Assembly (NCBI GenBank): GCA_949752795.1
Contig: CATKHW010000280.1
Coordinates: 620,001 to 684,000, forward strand
Length of the DNA stretch: 64,000 nt
Reading direction: 5' to 3'
Source: Hyperoodon ampullatus
Taxonomy: Eukaryota; Chordata; Mammalia; Artiodactyla; Ziphiidae
The translations under genes were made by a program, and so were the position numbers. Numbering within the stretch: position 1 is the stretch's first letter; every line of letters begins with the position of its first letter. Shown here one piece after another: positions 49,651 to 61,409 of the stretch. The notes beneath the pieces are model-generated. The model ran no database searches. It was not told where the DNA came from and saw nothing but the letters and a program-made list of their open reading frames with translations.

Positions 49651-51917
49651 ATTGTGGAGCACTGTGACGACAAGCGCATGGTGAATTGTGATGACATGGG
49701 TCATGGAGCATTGTGCTGACAAGCGCATGGAGCATTGTGATGACAAGGGTCATGGAGCATTGTGCTGAGAAAGGCATAGAGCATTCTGATGACAAGGGTC
49801 AAAGAGCATTGTGATGAAAAGTTCATGAAGCATTGTGGTTAAAAACGTCACAGAGACTGTTGATGACAAGGGCATGGACCATTGTGATGACAAGGTCATG
49901 AAGCCTTGTGATGACTGGAGTCACGGAGCATTGTGATGACAGGGGTCATGGAACACTGTGATAACAAGGGCATGGGGCATTGTGATGACAAGGGCATGGA
50001 GCATTGGTCTAATAAGTTTCATGGCTTATTGCGATGACAGTTGGAATGGCGCATTGTGATGACAAGGGCATGGAGCATTGTGATGACCAGGTCATTCATT
50101 ATTGTGAAGACAGGTGTCAGGGAGCATTGTGATGACATATGTAATGGCCCATTGTGATGACAATGCCATGGAGCATTGTGATGCCAAGTGTCATGGAGGA
50201 TTCTGATGACAAAGGTAATGGAGCATTGTGATGACAATGGCTTGGAGCATTGTGATGACAAGGGTCAGGGAGCATTGTGCTGACAAGTGCATGGAAAATT
50301 GTGATGACAAGGGACATGGAGCATTCTGATGACAAGCTTGTGGAGTATTTTGATGACAATGGCATGGAGCATTGGGATGAAAACGGCATGGTGCATTTTG
50401 ATGAAAAAGGCATGGGGCCTTTTTGTGACAGGGTTCAAGGAGCATTCTGATGACAAGTGTCAGGGAGCATTGTGATGACATGTGTATCGAGAATTGTGAT
50501 GACGAACGTCATGGAGCATTGTGATGAAAAGGGCATGGAGTATTGTGATGACAGGCATCATGGAGCATTGTGATGACAAGTGTTATGGAACATTGTGATC
50601 ACAAGGGTTTGGAGCATTGTGATGACAGAGGTCATGGATCATTTTGATTTCAAGGAGCATGGAGCATTGTGATGACAAGGGCATGGAGCAATGTGATCCC
50701 AAGGTTCATGGAGGATTGTGATGGCAATGGTAATGGAGTATTGTGATGACAAGTGCATAGAACATTGTAATGACAAGGTCATGTAGCATTTTGCTGACAA
50801 AGGCATGGAGCATTGTGATGACAGGTGTCATGGAGCACTGTGATGACAAGCGTCACAGAGCATTGTGATTACAGGGGTCATGGAGCATTGGGATGACAAG
50901 GGCATGCATCATTGTGATGACAAGTGTCATGGAGCATTGGGCTGAAAATGTTCATGGAGTATTGTGATGACAGGGGTCATGGAGCATTGTGATGACTAGG
51001 GAATGGATCATTGTGATGACAAGAGTCCCGGATCATTGTGTTGTCAGGTGATATTGAGCGTTGTGATGACTGTGGTCATGGAGCATTGTGATGATATTGG
51101 TCATGGAGCATTGTGATGTGAAGGTCATGGAGCATTGGGCTGAAAATGTTCATGGAGTATTGTGATGACAGGGGTCATGGAGCATTGTGATGATAAGGGA
51201 ATGGGGCATTTTGATGACAATATCCTGGAGCACTGTGATGAGAAGACCATGGAGTCTTGTGATGACAAGTCTCATGGAGCATTCTGATGAAAAGGGGCAA
51301 TGACCATTGTGATTACAGGGGTCTTGGAGCATTGTGATGACAAGGACATGGAGCATTGTGATGAGAAGGCCATGGAGCATTCTGATGACATGCATCATGG
51401 AGCTTTGTGATGACAAGGGCATGGAGCATTGTGATTACAGGGGTCTTGGAGCATTGTGATGAAAATTGCATGGATCATTGTGATGAAAAAGGCATGGAGC
51501 CTTGTCATGAAAGGGTTCAGGGAGCATACTGATGGCAAGAGTCAGGGAGCATTGTGATGACATGTGTATTGCGCATTGTGATGACAAATGTCATGGGGCA
51601 TTGTGATGAGAAGTCCATGGATAATTGTGATGAGTAGCGTCATGGGGTATTGTGATGACAAGTGTTATGGAACATTGTGATCACAAGGGTTTGGAGCATT
51701 GTGATGACAGAGGTCATGGAGCATTTTGATTTCATTGTGATGACAAGAGCATGAAGCATTATGATGATGGGCATGGTGCATTGTGATGACAGGGTTCATG
51801 GAGCATTGTGATGAAAGGTGGCATGGAGCTTTGGTCTGACAAGTTTCATGGATTATTTTGATGACAGTGGGCATGGCACATTGTGATGACAAGGGCATGG
51901 AGCATTGTGATGACAAG
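49651..51917 (+). repeat. 2,267-bp higher-order unit of the minisatellite, copy 2
   Basis: Direct tandem copy of the preceding unit, apparently identical over the parts I compared. It ends near 51917, where GGTCATGGAGTATTTTG takes over. Either a very recent duplication or an assembly duplication. Confidence 0.92.
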
Positions 51918-53084
51918 GTCATGGAGTATTTTGAAGACAGGTGTCAGGGAGCATTGTGATGACATATGTCATGTTCCATTGTGATGACAATAGCACGGAG
52001 CATTGTGATGCCAAGTGTCATGGAGGATTGTTGTGACAAAGGTAAAGGAGCATTGTGATGATAAGCGCATGGAGCATTGAGATGACAAGGGCCATTGATA
52101 ATTTTAATGTCCATGTCGTGAAACATTTTGATGACAAGCGCATGGAGCTTCATATGACAGGGGTCATGGAGCATTGTGATGACAAGTGCATTGAGTATTG
52201 TTATGACAAGAGCATATAACATTGTGATGAGAAATGCCATGGAGCATTGTGATGACAAGGACGTGGAGAACTGTGAGGACAAGGGACATTGAGCTTTGAG
52301 ATGACCAGGGCATGGAGCATTGTGATGGCAAAGCCGTGGAGCATTGTGATGAGAAGACCTTGGGTAATTGTGATGACGAGGATCATGGAGCACTGTAATG
52401 ACAAGGGGCATGAAGCATTGTGATGACAGGTGTCAGGGAGCATTGTGATGACAGGGGTCATGGAGCATTGTGATGACAAGGGCAAGGAGCATTGTGATGA
52501 CAAGGGTACGGAACATTGTGATGAAAAGTGCCATTGAGAATTTTGATGATAAAGTCGTGAAGCATTGTGATGACAAACACTTGGAGCTTGCTATGACAAG
52601 GGTCATGGAACATTGCAATGACAAGTGCATGGAGAACTGTGATGACACGAGCATGTAACTTTGTGATGAGAAGTGTCATGTAGCATTGTGATGACAAGTA
52701 CGTGGAGAATTGTTATGACAAGGGACATGGAGCATTGTGATAACCAGGGCATGGAGCATTGTGATGACAGGGGTCATGGAGCATTATTATGACAAGGGCC
52801 ATGGTGCATTCTGATATAAGATATCACTTATGAAGGGAATGTAAACCTGGCTACATATGAGCTGAATTAGGAAAGAGAACAGAGTCTCAGATTTAGAAAA
52901 CACTCTTATGCTTGCTTAAGGGGGAAGGAGAGGTGGGGAGACACACAAAACCAGAGTTTGATATTAGCACAGGTAACGTTCCATAATCCAAATAGAGAAA
53001 AGACAAGCCTGACTCCTTCCTCAGTGAATGGGACTCAACACCCCTATTCCCCACAGAGAAATATATCTGACTAGTAAGGATCTT

Positions 53085-53099
53085 AAAACCTATGTATTG
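53085..53099 (+). repeat. Target-site duplication of the SINE, left copy
   Basis: AAAACCTATGTATTG, identical to 53301-53315. Confidence 0.93.
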
Positions 53100-53300
53100 G
53101 GCCTCCCTGGTGGTGCAGTGGTTGAGAGTCCGCCTGCCAATGCAGGGGATACGGGTTCGTGCCCCGGTCCGGGAGGATCCCATATGCCGTGGAGCGGCTG
53201 GGCCCGTGAGCCATGGCCGCTGAGCCTGCGCGTCCGGAGCCTGTGCTCTGCAACGGTAGAGGCCACAACAGCGAGAGGCCCGCGTACCGCAAAAAAAAAA
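53100..53300 (+). mobile_element. CHR-type tRNA-derived SINE (cetacean/hippo family)
   Basis: About 190 bp plus an A-tail. It begins GCCTCCCTGGTGGTGCAGTG (after one or two Gs). The pol III A box is TGGTGCAGTGG at 53111-53121 and the B box is GGTTCGTGCCC at 53154-53164, as in a tRNA-Glu-like head. The body has the typical GAGCGGCTGGGCCCGTGAGC and GGCCGCTGAGCCTGCGCGTC strings and ends CGCGTACCGC before 14 A. It is nearly consensus, so the insertion is young. It carries no protein; it moves using L1 enzymes. Confidence 0.96.
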
Positions 53301-53315
53301 AAAACCTATGTATTG
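53301..53315 (+). repeat. Target-site duplication of the SINE, right copy
   Basis: AAAACCTATGTATTG directly after the A-tail. The A-rich start is typical of L1-endonuclease target sites (TT/AAAA on the bottom strand). Confidence 0.93.
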
Positions 53316-54457
53316 ATATGTCTCCATAAGGGAACCAAGTGTGTCTAGAATGACAAAAACACAGCAGTGAGAATCAGCTCAAACCCACTATAAAAAGGAA
53401 TTTCAAAACAAAACAAAGAAACAGTGAAATTCTTACACAATACCTTCAGGGGTTCTGATGAAACTTGGAATGACCCTATCTACAACAACAGCTGGATGTG
53501 GCATAAGGCTGTTCACTTGGGACTGAGAGGATTGGTGAGATTGGGTGTGAAAATGCAGACGCTTTAAAGCAATAATGCCTGCCACTGATTCCATGGTTCC
53601 CAACTCTCCAGGTAAAAGGGAATATCACTACAGTTATAACATGTATGGGAAACCTAGAGAATGGACACCCTCTGATGGTGAAAGGTTTCTAAAACTCTAC
53701 TAATTTTTTTCTCTCCATGTGCTCCAGATTGACATTCCAACTGCTTTAATATCAATCTCCCAACTTAGAGAGTCAGCCGCTATAACCTCCTGATTCGCAC
53801 AGTTGGCACATTGTGCAGAGGATATAAGGGAAGAGGGAGAACCAATGAGAGAGTAGCTGTAGGCATTTGGACGGCCACATGTCACTCTAATTTCCCGTCA
53901 CGAAGAAGAATTAACCAAACTCTCAGCCTGCCCCACCCCCATAACTAGTATAGGTCCTGAAGCAAAATTGTGGGTTTGCGGTCAGCTCACAAAAACACAA
54001 GTTGAAAAATGGAGCTCAGGGGCACAGCAATTCACTAACGTGCAGAGTTATACAGGACTACTGTCTTCCAAAAATCTGTTGAGGAAAAGCCATGAGGCGG
54101 ACTTGAAAATGAGGGAGATTTGCACGAAACAGATTTCCAGAAGTACATTGGAATCGCCTTTAAACACAGGAAAAGCATCACAACTTCGACAATTATGGAA
54201 TTGTCCCTAAAGGGCGCATGTGTTTTCTCCTGAATATATTCAGGAGAAAACGCATACACCCATTTTGGCCAACCAAACAACCGCACAATGCAAATCTGCA
54301 CTACAAAGAAGTATCACTTCCCACCAGTCAAAAGGGATATCCGTAAAATGTGTAAAAAGCAGAAAGGCAAGAGGGGCTCTGGAGAACAGGGAGCCTTGTT
54401 ATGCTGATGGGTGGGATGTAGATTGCCAACAGCCACTCTGGAGGAGTGCATTGTGTT

Positions 54458-56195
54458 CCCTAAAAGAATTAAACAACAGAGCTTCACAACCTAAGGCACT
54501 TCCACTCATGGGAATATACCTTGGGAAAATTGAAAATCAATAAGACACAGCCAACCCAAAATATAGGGCAGCACTGCTTACAAGAACCTCGACTTCGGGA
54601 CACCTTAAATATCCCAGGAAAGACAAAAATAGTAAAGAAATTGTGGTACATACGTACGATGGAATATCCCTCAGCCATGAAATCAATGTCATAAGGCCAG
54701 TAGCAGCATAATGAGAGGATTCATGTACGATGATTCTAACTGAAATAAGTCACACAGAAAAAGAAACTTATCATAAGATATCACTTATGAAGGTCTTGTA
54801 AACATGGCTACACATGAACTGAATTAGGAAAGAGAAGAGTCTCACATTTAGAAAACACTCTTATGCCTGCTCAAGAGGAAAGGAGAGGTGGGGTGATGCA
54901 TAAAACCAGAGTTTGATATTAGCACAGGTACGGTTGCATAATCCAAATACAGAATAGACAAGACCTACTCTTTCCTCACTGAATGGGGCTCAACACCCCT
55001 ATTCCCCGTAGAGTAGTATATCTGACTAGTAAGAATCTTAAAACCTATGTATTGATATGTCTCCGTAAGGTAACCAAGTGTGTCTAGAACGACAAAAACA
55101 CGGCAGTGAGAATCAGCTCAAATCCACTATAAAAATGAATTTCAAAACAAAACAAATAAACAGTGAAATTCTTACACAATACCTTCAGGGGTTCTGATGA
55201 AACTTAGAATGACCCTATCTACAACGACAGCTGGATGTGGCATAAGGCTGGTCACTTGGGACTGAGAGGATTGGTGAGATTGGGTGAGAAAATGCAGACC
55301 GTTTAAAGCAATAATACCTGGCACCCATTCCATGGTTCCCAACTCTCCAGGTAGAAGGGAATATCACTACAGTTATAACATGTATGGGAAACCTAGAGAA
55401 TGGACACCATCTGATGGTGAAAGGTTTCTAAAACTCTACTAATTTTTTTCTCTCCTTGTGCACCAGTTTGACATTCCAACTGCTTTAGTATCAATCTCCC
55501 AAATTGGAGAGTCAGCACCTATAACCTCCTGGTTCGCACAGTTGGCACGTTGTGCAGAGGATATAAGGGAAGAGGGAGAAACAATTAGAGAGTAGCTGTA
55601 GGCATTTGGATGGCCACATGTCACTCTAAATTCCCGTCACGAAGAAGAATTAACCAACTCTGAGCCAGCCCCCCCAATGGAACCAGTATAGGTCCTGAAG
55701 CAAAATTGTGGATTGGCAGTCAGCTCACAAAAACGCGAGTTGAAAAATGGAGCTGAGGGGCACAGAAATTCACTAACTTGCAGAGTTATAAAGGACTACT
55801 CTCTTCCAAAAATCTGTTGAGATAAAGCCATGAGGCGGACTTGAAAATGAGGCAGAAGTGCACGAAACAGATTTCCAGAAGTACATTGGAATCGCCTTTA
55901 AACACAGGAAAAGCATCACAACATCGACAATTATGGAATTGTCCATAAAGGGATCATGTGTTCTCTCCTGAATATATTAAAGAGAAAACGCATACGCCCA
56001 TTTTGGCCAAGCAAGCAAGCGGGCAATGCAAATCTGCACTACAAAGAAGTACCACTTCCCACTGGTCAAAAGGGACATCCACAAAATGTGTAAAAACCAG
56101 AAAGGCAAGACAGGCCCTGGAGAACAGGGAGCCTTGTTATGCTGATGGGCGGGATGTAAATTGCCAACTGCCTCTCTGGAGGAGTGCATTGTGTT
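54458..56195 (+). repeat. Satellite monomer, B-to-A chimera
   Basis: 1,738 bp. Type B up to the palindrome (offset 45,769 from monomer 6), then type A from its right arm onward (CCAAGCAAGCAAGCGGGC near 56007). Confidence 0.88.
55938..56011. other. Palindrome at the B/A switch point
   Basis: The left arm is type B and degraded (TGTCCATAAAGGGATCATG). The tip reads GAATATATTAAAGAG, a change not seen in other copies. The right arm continues into pure type A. The subfamily switch therefore maps to the palindrome within a few tens of bases. Confidence 0.8.
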
Positions 56196-57933
56196 CCCTA
56201 AAACAAGTAAAGAACAGAGCTACAGAGCCAAGGGCACTTCCAGTCTAGGGAATATACCTTGGGAAAACTGAAAATCAATAAGACAGAGCCACCCCAAAAT
56301 TTAGGGCTGCACTGCTTACAAGGACCTCAACTTGGGTACACCTTAAATATCCCAGGATATATAAAAATGGTTCAAAAAATTGTGGTACTTACGTACGATG
56401 GAATATCCCTCAGCCATGAAATCAATGTCATAAGACCAGTAGCAGCAAAATGGGTGGATTCAGGTACGATGATTCTAAGTGAAATAAGTCACACAGAAAA
56501 AGAAACTTATCATAAGATATCACTTATGAAGATCCTGTAAACATGGCTACACTTGAACTGAGTTAGGAAAGAGAACAGTGTCTCATATTTAGAAAACACT
56601 CATATGCCTGCTTAAGGGGGAAGGAGAGGTGGGGTGATGCATAAAACCAGAGTTTGATATAAGCACAGGTACCGTTCCAAAAACCAACTATGGAATAGAC
56701 AAGACCTACAACTTCCTCAGGGAAAGGGACTCAAAACTCCATATTTCCCGCAGAGGAATATATCTGACTAGTAAGAATCTTAAAACCTGTGTATTGATAT
56801 GTCTCCGTAAGGATATCAAGTGTGTCTAGACTGGCATAAACATGGAAGCGAGAATCAGCTCAACCCCACTATAAAAAGGAATTTCAAAAACAAAACAAAA
56901 GAACTGGAAAATTGTTTACAATTACTTCAGGGTCTCTGATGAAACCTGGAATGACCCTCTCTACAACGACAGCTGGATGTGGCATAAGGAGGGACACTTG
57001 GGGCTGAGACGATTGGTCAGATTGGGTGAGCAAATGCAGACCCTTTAAAGCACAAATGCCTGGCACCCATTCCATGAGTCCCAACCCTCCAGGTTGAAGG
57101 GAATATTACTAAAGCTATAACATGTACAGGAAACCTAGAGAACGGACACACTGTGAATACGAAAGGTTTTTAAAACTCAACGAATAGTCCCTCTCCTGGT
57201 GCTCCGGTTTGACTTTCCATCTGCTTTACTATCAACGTCCCAACTTGGAGAGACAGCCCCTTTAACCTCCTGGTTCACACAGGTTGCCAATTTGGCAGAT
57301 GATGAAAGGGAAGAGGGAGAACCAATGAGAGAGTAGCTGTTAGGCATTTGGACGGGCATATATCACTGTAATTTTCCGGCAGGAAAAAGAATTAACCAAA
57401 GTCTCAGCCACCCAACGGGAACCAGTATAGGGCCTGAACCGAAATTTTGGACTTGCGGTCAGCTCACAATAAACGAGTTGAAAAATGGAGCTCAGTGGCA
57501 CAGCAATTCCCAAACTGGCCGAGTAATAAAGGACAACTATCGTCCAAAAATCTGTTGAGGGAATGCAACGAGGCTGACTTGAAAGCGAGGCAGAATAGCA
57601 GGAAACAGATTTCAAGAGGTACGTTGGAATCGCCTTTAAAGCACAGGAAGAGGGGCACAACTTCGACAATGATGCACTTGGCCAAAAAGGGCATATGCGT
57701 TTTCTCCTGAATATATTCAGGAGAAAACGCATATGCTCTTTTTGGCCAAGCAAGCAAGCGGGCAATGCAAATCTGCACTACAAAGAAGTATCACTTCCAC
57801 TGGTCAAAAGGGAAATCCACATAATGTGTAAAAATCAGAAAGGCAAGACAGGCCCTGTAGAACAGGGAGCCTTGTTATGCTGATGGGCGGGATGTAAATT
57901 GCCAACTGCCTCTCTGGAGGAGTGCATTGTGTT
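56196..57933 (+). repeat. Satellite monomer (type A), array II
   Basis: 1,738 bp. The palindrome at 57677-57750 has small changes in both arms. Confidence 0.9.
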
Positions 57934-59671
57934 CCCTAAAACAAGTAAACAACAGAGCTACAGAGCCAAGGGCACTTCCAGTCTAGGGAATATACCTTGG
58001 GAAAACGGAAAATCAATAAGACAGAGCCACCCCAAAATTTAGGGCTTCACTGCTTACAAGGACCTCAACTTGGGTACACCTTAAATATCCCAGGAAATAT
58101 AAAAATGGTTCAAAAAATTGTGGTAGTTACGTACGATGGAATATCCCTCAGCCATGAAATCAATGTCCTAAGACCAGTAGCAGCAAAATGGGTGGATTCA
58201 GGTACGATGATTCTAAGTGAAATAAGTCACACAGAAAAAGAAACTTATCATAAGATATCACTTATGAAGATCCTGTAAACATGGCTACACTTGAACTGAG
58301 TTAGGAAGGAGAACAGTGTCTCACATTTAGAAACCACTCTTATGCCTGCTTAAGGGGGAAGGAGAGGTGGGGTGATGCATAAAACCAGAGTTTGATATAA
58401 GCACAGGTACTGTTCCAAAAACCAACTATGGAATAGACAAGACCTACACCTTCCTCAGTGAAAGGGACTCAAAACCCCATATTTCCCGCAGAGGAATATA
58501 TCTGAGTAGTAAGAATCTTAAAACCTATGGATTGATATGTCTCTGTAAGGGAATCAAGTGTGTCTAGACTGGCATAAACATGGCAGCGAGAATCAGCTCA
58601 AACCCACTATAAAAAGGAATTTCAAAAACAAAACAAAAAAACTGGGAAATTCTTTACAATTCCTTCAGGGTCTCTGATGAAACCTGGAGTGACCCTATCT
58701 ACAATGCCAGCTGGATGTGGCATAAGGAGGGACACTTGGGACTGAGACGATTGGTGAGATTGGGTGAGCAAATGCAGAACCTTTAAAGCACAAATGCCTG
58801 GCACCCATTCCATGGGTCCCAACTCTCCAGGTTGAAGGGAATATTACTACAGATATAACATGTACGGGAAACCTAGGAACGGACACACTGTGAATACGAT
58901 AGGTTTCTAAAACTCAACGAATAGTCCCTCTCCTGGTGCTCCGGTTTGACTTTCCATCTGCTTTACTATCAACGTCCCAACTTGGAGAGACAGCCCCTTT
59001 AACCTCCTGGTTCGCACAGGTTGTCTATTTGGCAGAGAATGAAAGGGAAGAGGGAGAACCAATGAGAGAGTAGCTGTTAGGCATTGGGACGGGCATATAT
59101 CACTGTAATCTCCCAGAAGGAAGAAGAATTAACCAAAGTTTCAGCCACCCACCGGGAATCAGTATAGGTCCTGAACCAAAATTTTGGACTTGCGGTCAGC
59201 TCACCAAAAACGAGTTGAAAAATGGAGCTCAGGGGCACAGCAATTCACAAACTGGCCAAGTAATAAAGGACAACTATCGTCCAAAAATCTGTTGAGGAAA
59301 GGCAACGAGGCGGACTTGAAAGCGAGGCAGAATAGCAGGAAACAGATTTCAAGAGGTACGTTGGAATCGCCTTTAAAGCACAGGAAGAGGGGCACAACTT
59401 CGACAATGATGCACTTGACCAAAAAGGGCGTATGCGTTTTCTCCTGAATATATTCAGGAGAAAACGCATACGCCCTTTTTGGCCAAGCAAGCAAGCGGGC
59501 AATGCAAATCTGCACTACAAAGAAGTATCACTTCCCACCGGTCAAAAGGGACATCCACAAAATGTGTAAAAACCAGAAAGGCAAGACAGGCCCTGGAGAA
59601 CAGGGAGCCTTGTTATGCTGATGGGCGGGATGTAAATTGCCAACTGCCTCTCTGGAGGAGTGCATTGTGTT
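57934..59671 (+). repeat. Satellite monomer (type A), dimer half 1
   Basis: 1,738 bp. Shares private variants with 61410-63147: CCTAGGAACGG (58872 and 62348), GGTTGTCTATTTGGCA and TACGATAGG. The palindrome is at 59414-59487, with CTTGACC in the left arm in both. Confidence 0.9.
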
Positions 59672-61409
59672 CCCTAAAACAAGTAAACAACAGAGCTACA
59701 GAGCCAAGGGCACTTCCAGTCTAGGGAATATACCTTGGGAAAACAGAAAATCAATAAGACAGAGCCACCCCAAAATTTAGGGCTGCACTGCTTACACGGA
59801 CCACAACTTTGGTACACCTCAAATATCCCAGGAAATATAAAATTGGTTCAAAAATTTGTGGTACTTACATACGATGGAATATCCCTCAGCCATGAAATCA
59901 ATGTCATAAGACCAGTAGCAGCAAAATGGGTGGATTCAGGTACGATGATTCTTAGTGAAATAAGTCACACAGAAAAAGAAACTTATCATAGGATATCACT
60001 TATGAAGATCCTTTAAACATGGCTACACTTGAACTGAGTTAGGAAAGAGAACAGTGTCTCACATTTAGAAAACACTCTTATGCCTGCTTAAGGAGGAAGG
60101 AGAGGTGGGGTGATGCATAAAACCAGAGTTTGATATAAGCACAGGTACCGTTCCAAAAACCAACTATGGAATAGACAAGACCTACACCTTCCTCAGTGAA
60201 AGGGACTCAAAACCCCATATTTCCCGCAGAGGAATATATCTGACTAGTAAGAATCTTAAAACCTATGTGTAGATATGTCTCCATAAGGGAAGCAAGGTTG
60301 TGTAGACTGGCATAAACATGGCAGCGATAATCAGCTCAAACCCACTATAAAAATAAATTTCAAAAACAAAACAAAAAATCTGGGAAATTCTTTACAATTC
60401 CTTGAGGGCCTCTGATGAAACCTGGAATGACCCTATCTACAACGACAGCTGGATGTGGCATAAGGCTGGACACTTGGGACTGAGAGGATTGGTGAGACTG
60501 TGTGAGCAAATGCAGACCTTTTAAAGCAATAATACATGGCACCCATTCCATGGGTCCCAACTCTCCAGGTTGAAGGGAATATTACTACAGCTATAACATG
60601 TACGGGAAACCTAGAGACCGGACACACTGTGAATACGAAAGGTTTCTAAAACTCAACGAATAGTCCCTCTCCTGGTGCTCCGGTTTGACTTTCCATTTGC
60701 TTTACTATCAATCTCCCAACTTGGAGTGACAGCCCCTTTAACCTCGTGGTTCGCACAGGTTTCCAATTTGGCAGAGGATGAAAGGGAAGAGGGAGAACCA
60801 ATGAGAGAGTAGCTGTTAGGCCTTTGGACGGGCACATATCACTCTAACTTCCCGGCAGGAAGAAGAATTAACCAAATTCTCAGCCACCCACCGGGAACCA
60901 GTATAGGTCCTTAACCAAAATTTTGGACTTGCGGTCAGCTCACCAAAATGAGTTGAAAAATGGAGCTCAGGGGCACAGCAATTCACAAACTGGCCGAGTA
61001 ATAAAGGAAAACTGTCTTCCAAAAATCTGTTGAGGGAAGGCAGCGAGGCAGACTTGAAAGCGAGGCAGAATAGCAGGAAACAGATTTCAAGAGGTACGTT
61101 GGAATCGCCTTTAAAGCACAGGAAGAGGGGCACAACTTCGACAGTGATGCACTTGGCCAAAAAAGGCGTATGCGTTTTCTCCTGAATATATTCAGGAGAA
61201 AACGCATACGCCCTTTTTGGCCAAGCAAGCAAGCGGGCAATGCAAATCTGCACTACAAAGAAGTATCACTTCCCACCGGTCAAAAGGGACATCCACAAAA
61301 TGTGTAAAAACCAGAGAGGCAAGACAGGCCCTGGAGAACTGGGAGCCTTGTTATGCTGATGGGCGGGATGTAAATTGCCAACTGCCTCTCTGGAGGAGTG
61401 CATTGTGTT
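59672..61409 (+). repeat. Satellite monomer (type A), dimer half 2
   Basis: 1,738 bp. Shares with the monomer starting at 63148 the variants AACAGAAAATCAATAAG, ATATAAAATTGGTTC and AAGCAAGGTTGTGTAG. The palindrome is at 61152-61225. Confidence 0.9.

Larger units (their letters stand above)
41506..52815 (+). repeat. 11.3-kb minisatellite with 24-25 bp unit
   Basis: Tandem units with the core ATGGAGCATTGTGATGACA and a short variable tail such as AGGGC or GGGGTC. I estimate roughly 450 units. Unit length alternates between 24 and 25 bases, so reading frames drift and the minus-strand open frames (up to 155 codons, rich in H, N, A, P, S and Q) are artefacts. The plus strand is purine- and G-rich, with strong strand asymmetry. 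It interrupts one satellite monomer: satellite sequence stops near 41505 and resumes at ATAAGATATCACTTATGAAG near 52815, with about 410 bp of monomer missing. Confidence 0.95.
52816..54457 (+). repeat. Type B satellite monomer, 5' part lost to the minisatellite
   Basis: Satellite resumes in the L1-derived half at ATAAGATATCACTTATGAAG and is type B. A SINE inserted at 53100 lengthens it by about 216 bp. From about 53540 it is collinear with 7771-8688 at an offset of 45,769 bp. The palindrome is at 54200-54273. Confidence 0.88.

Noticed and set aside
51944..52411. 155-codon minus-strand frame rich in H, N, A, P and S in the minisatellite
   Set aside because: Unit lengths of 24 and 25 bases rotate the frame, and the composition simply reflects the repeat. 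No stable start or domain.
41506..52815. Possible CRISPR-like array of short repeats
   Set aside because: The units are contiguous, with no unique spacers, and the setting is a mammalian genome.
53100..53300. Functional tRNA gene at the A/B boxes
   Set aside because: The promoter boxes belong to a SINE with an A-tail and target-site duplications. The rest does not fold as a tRNA.
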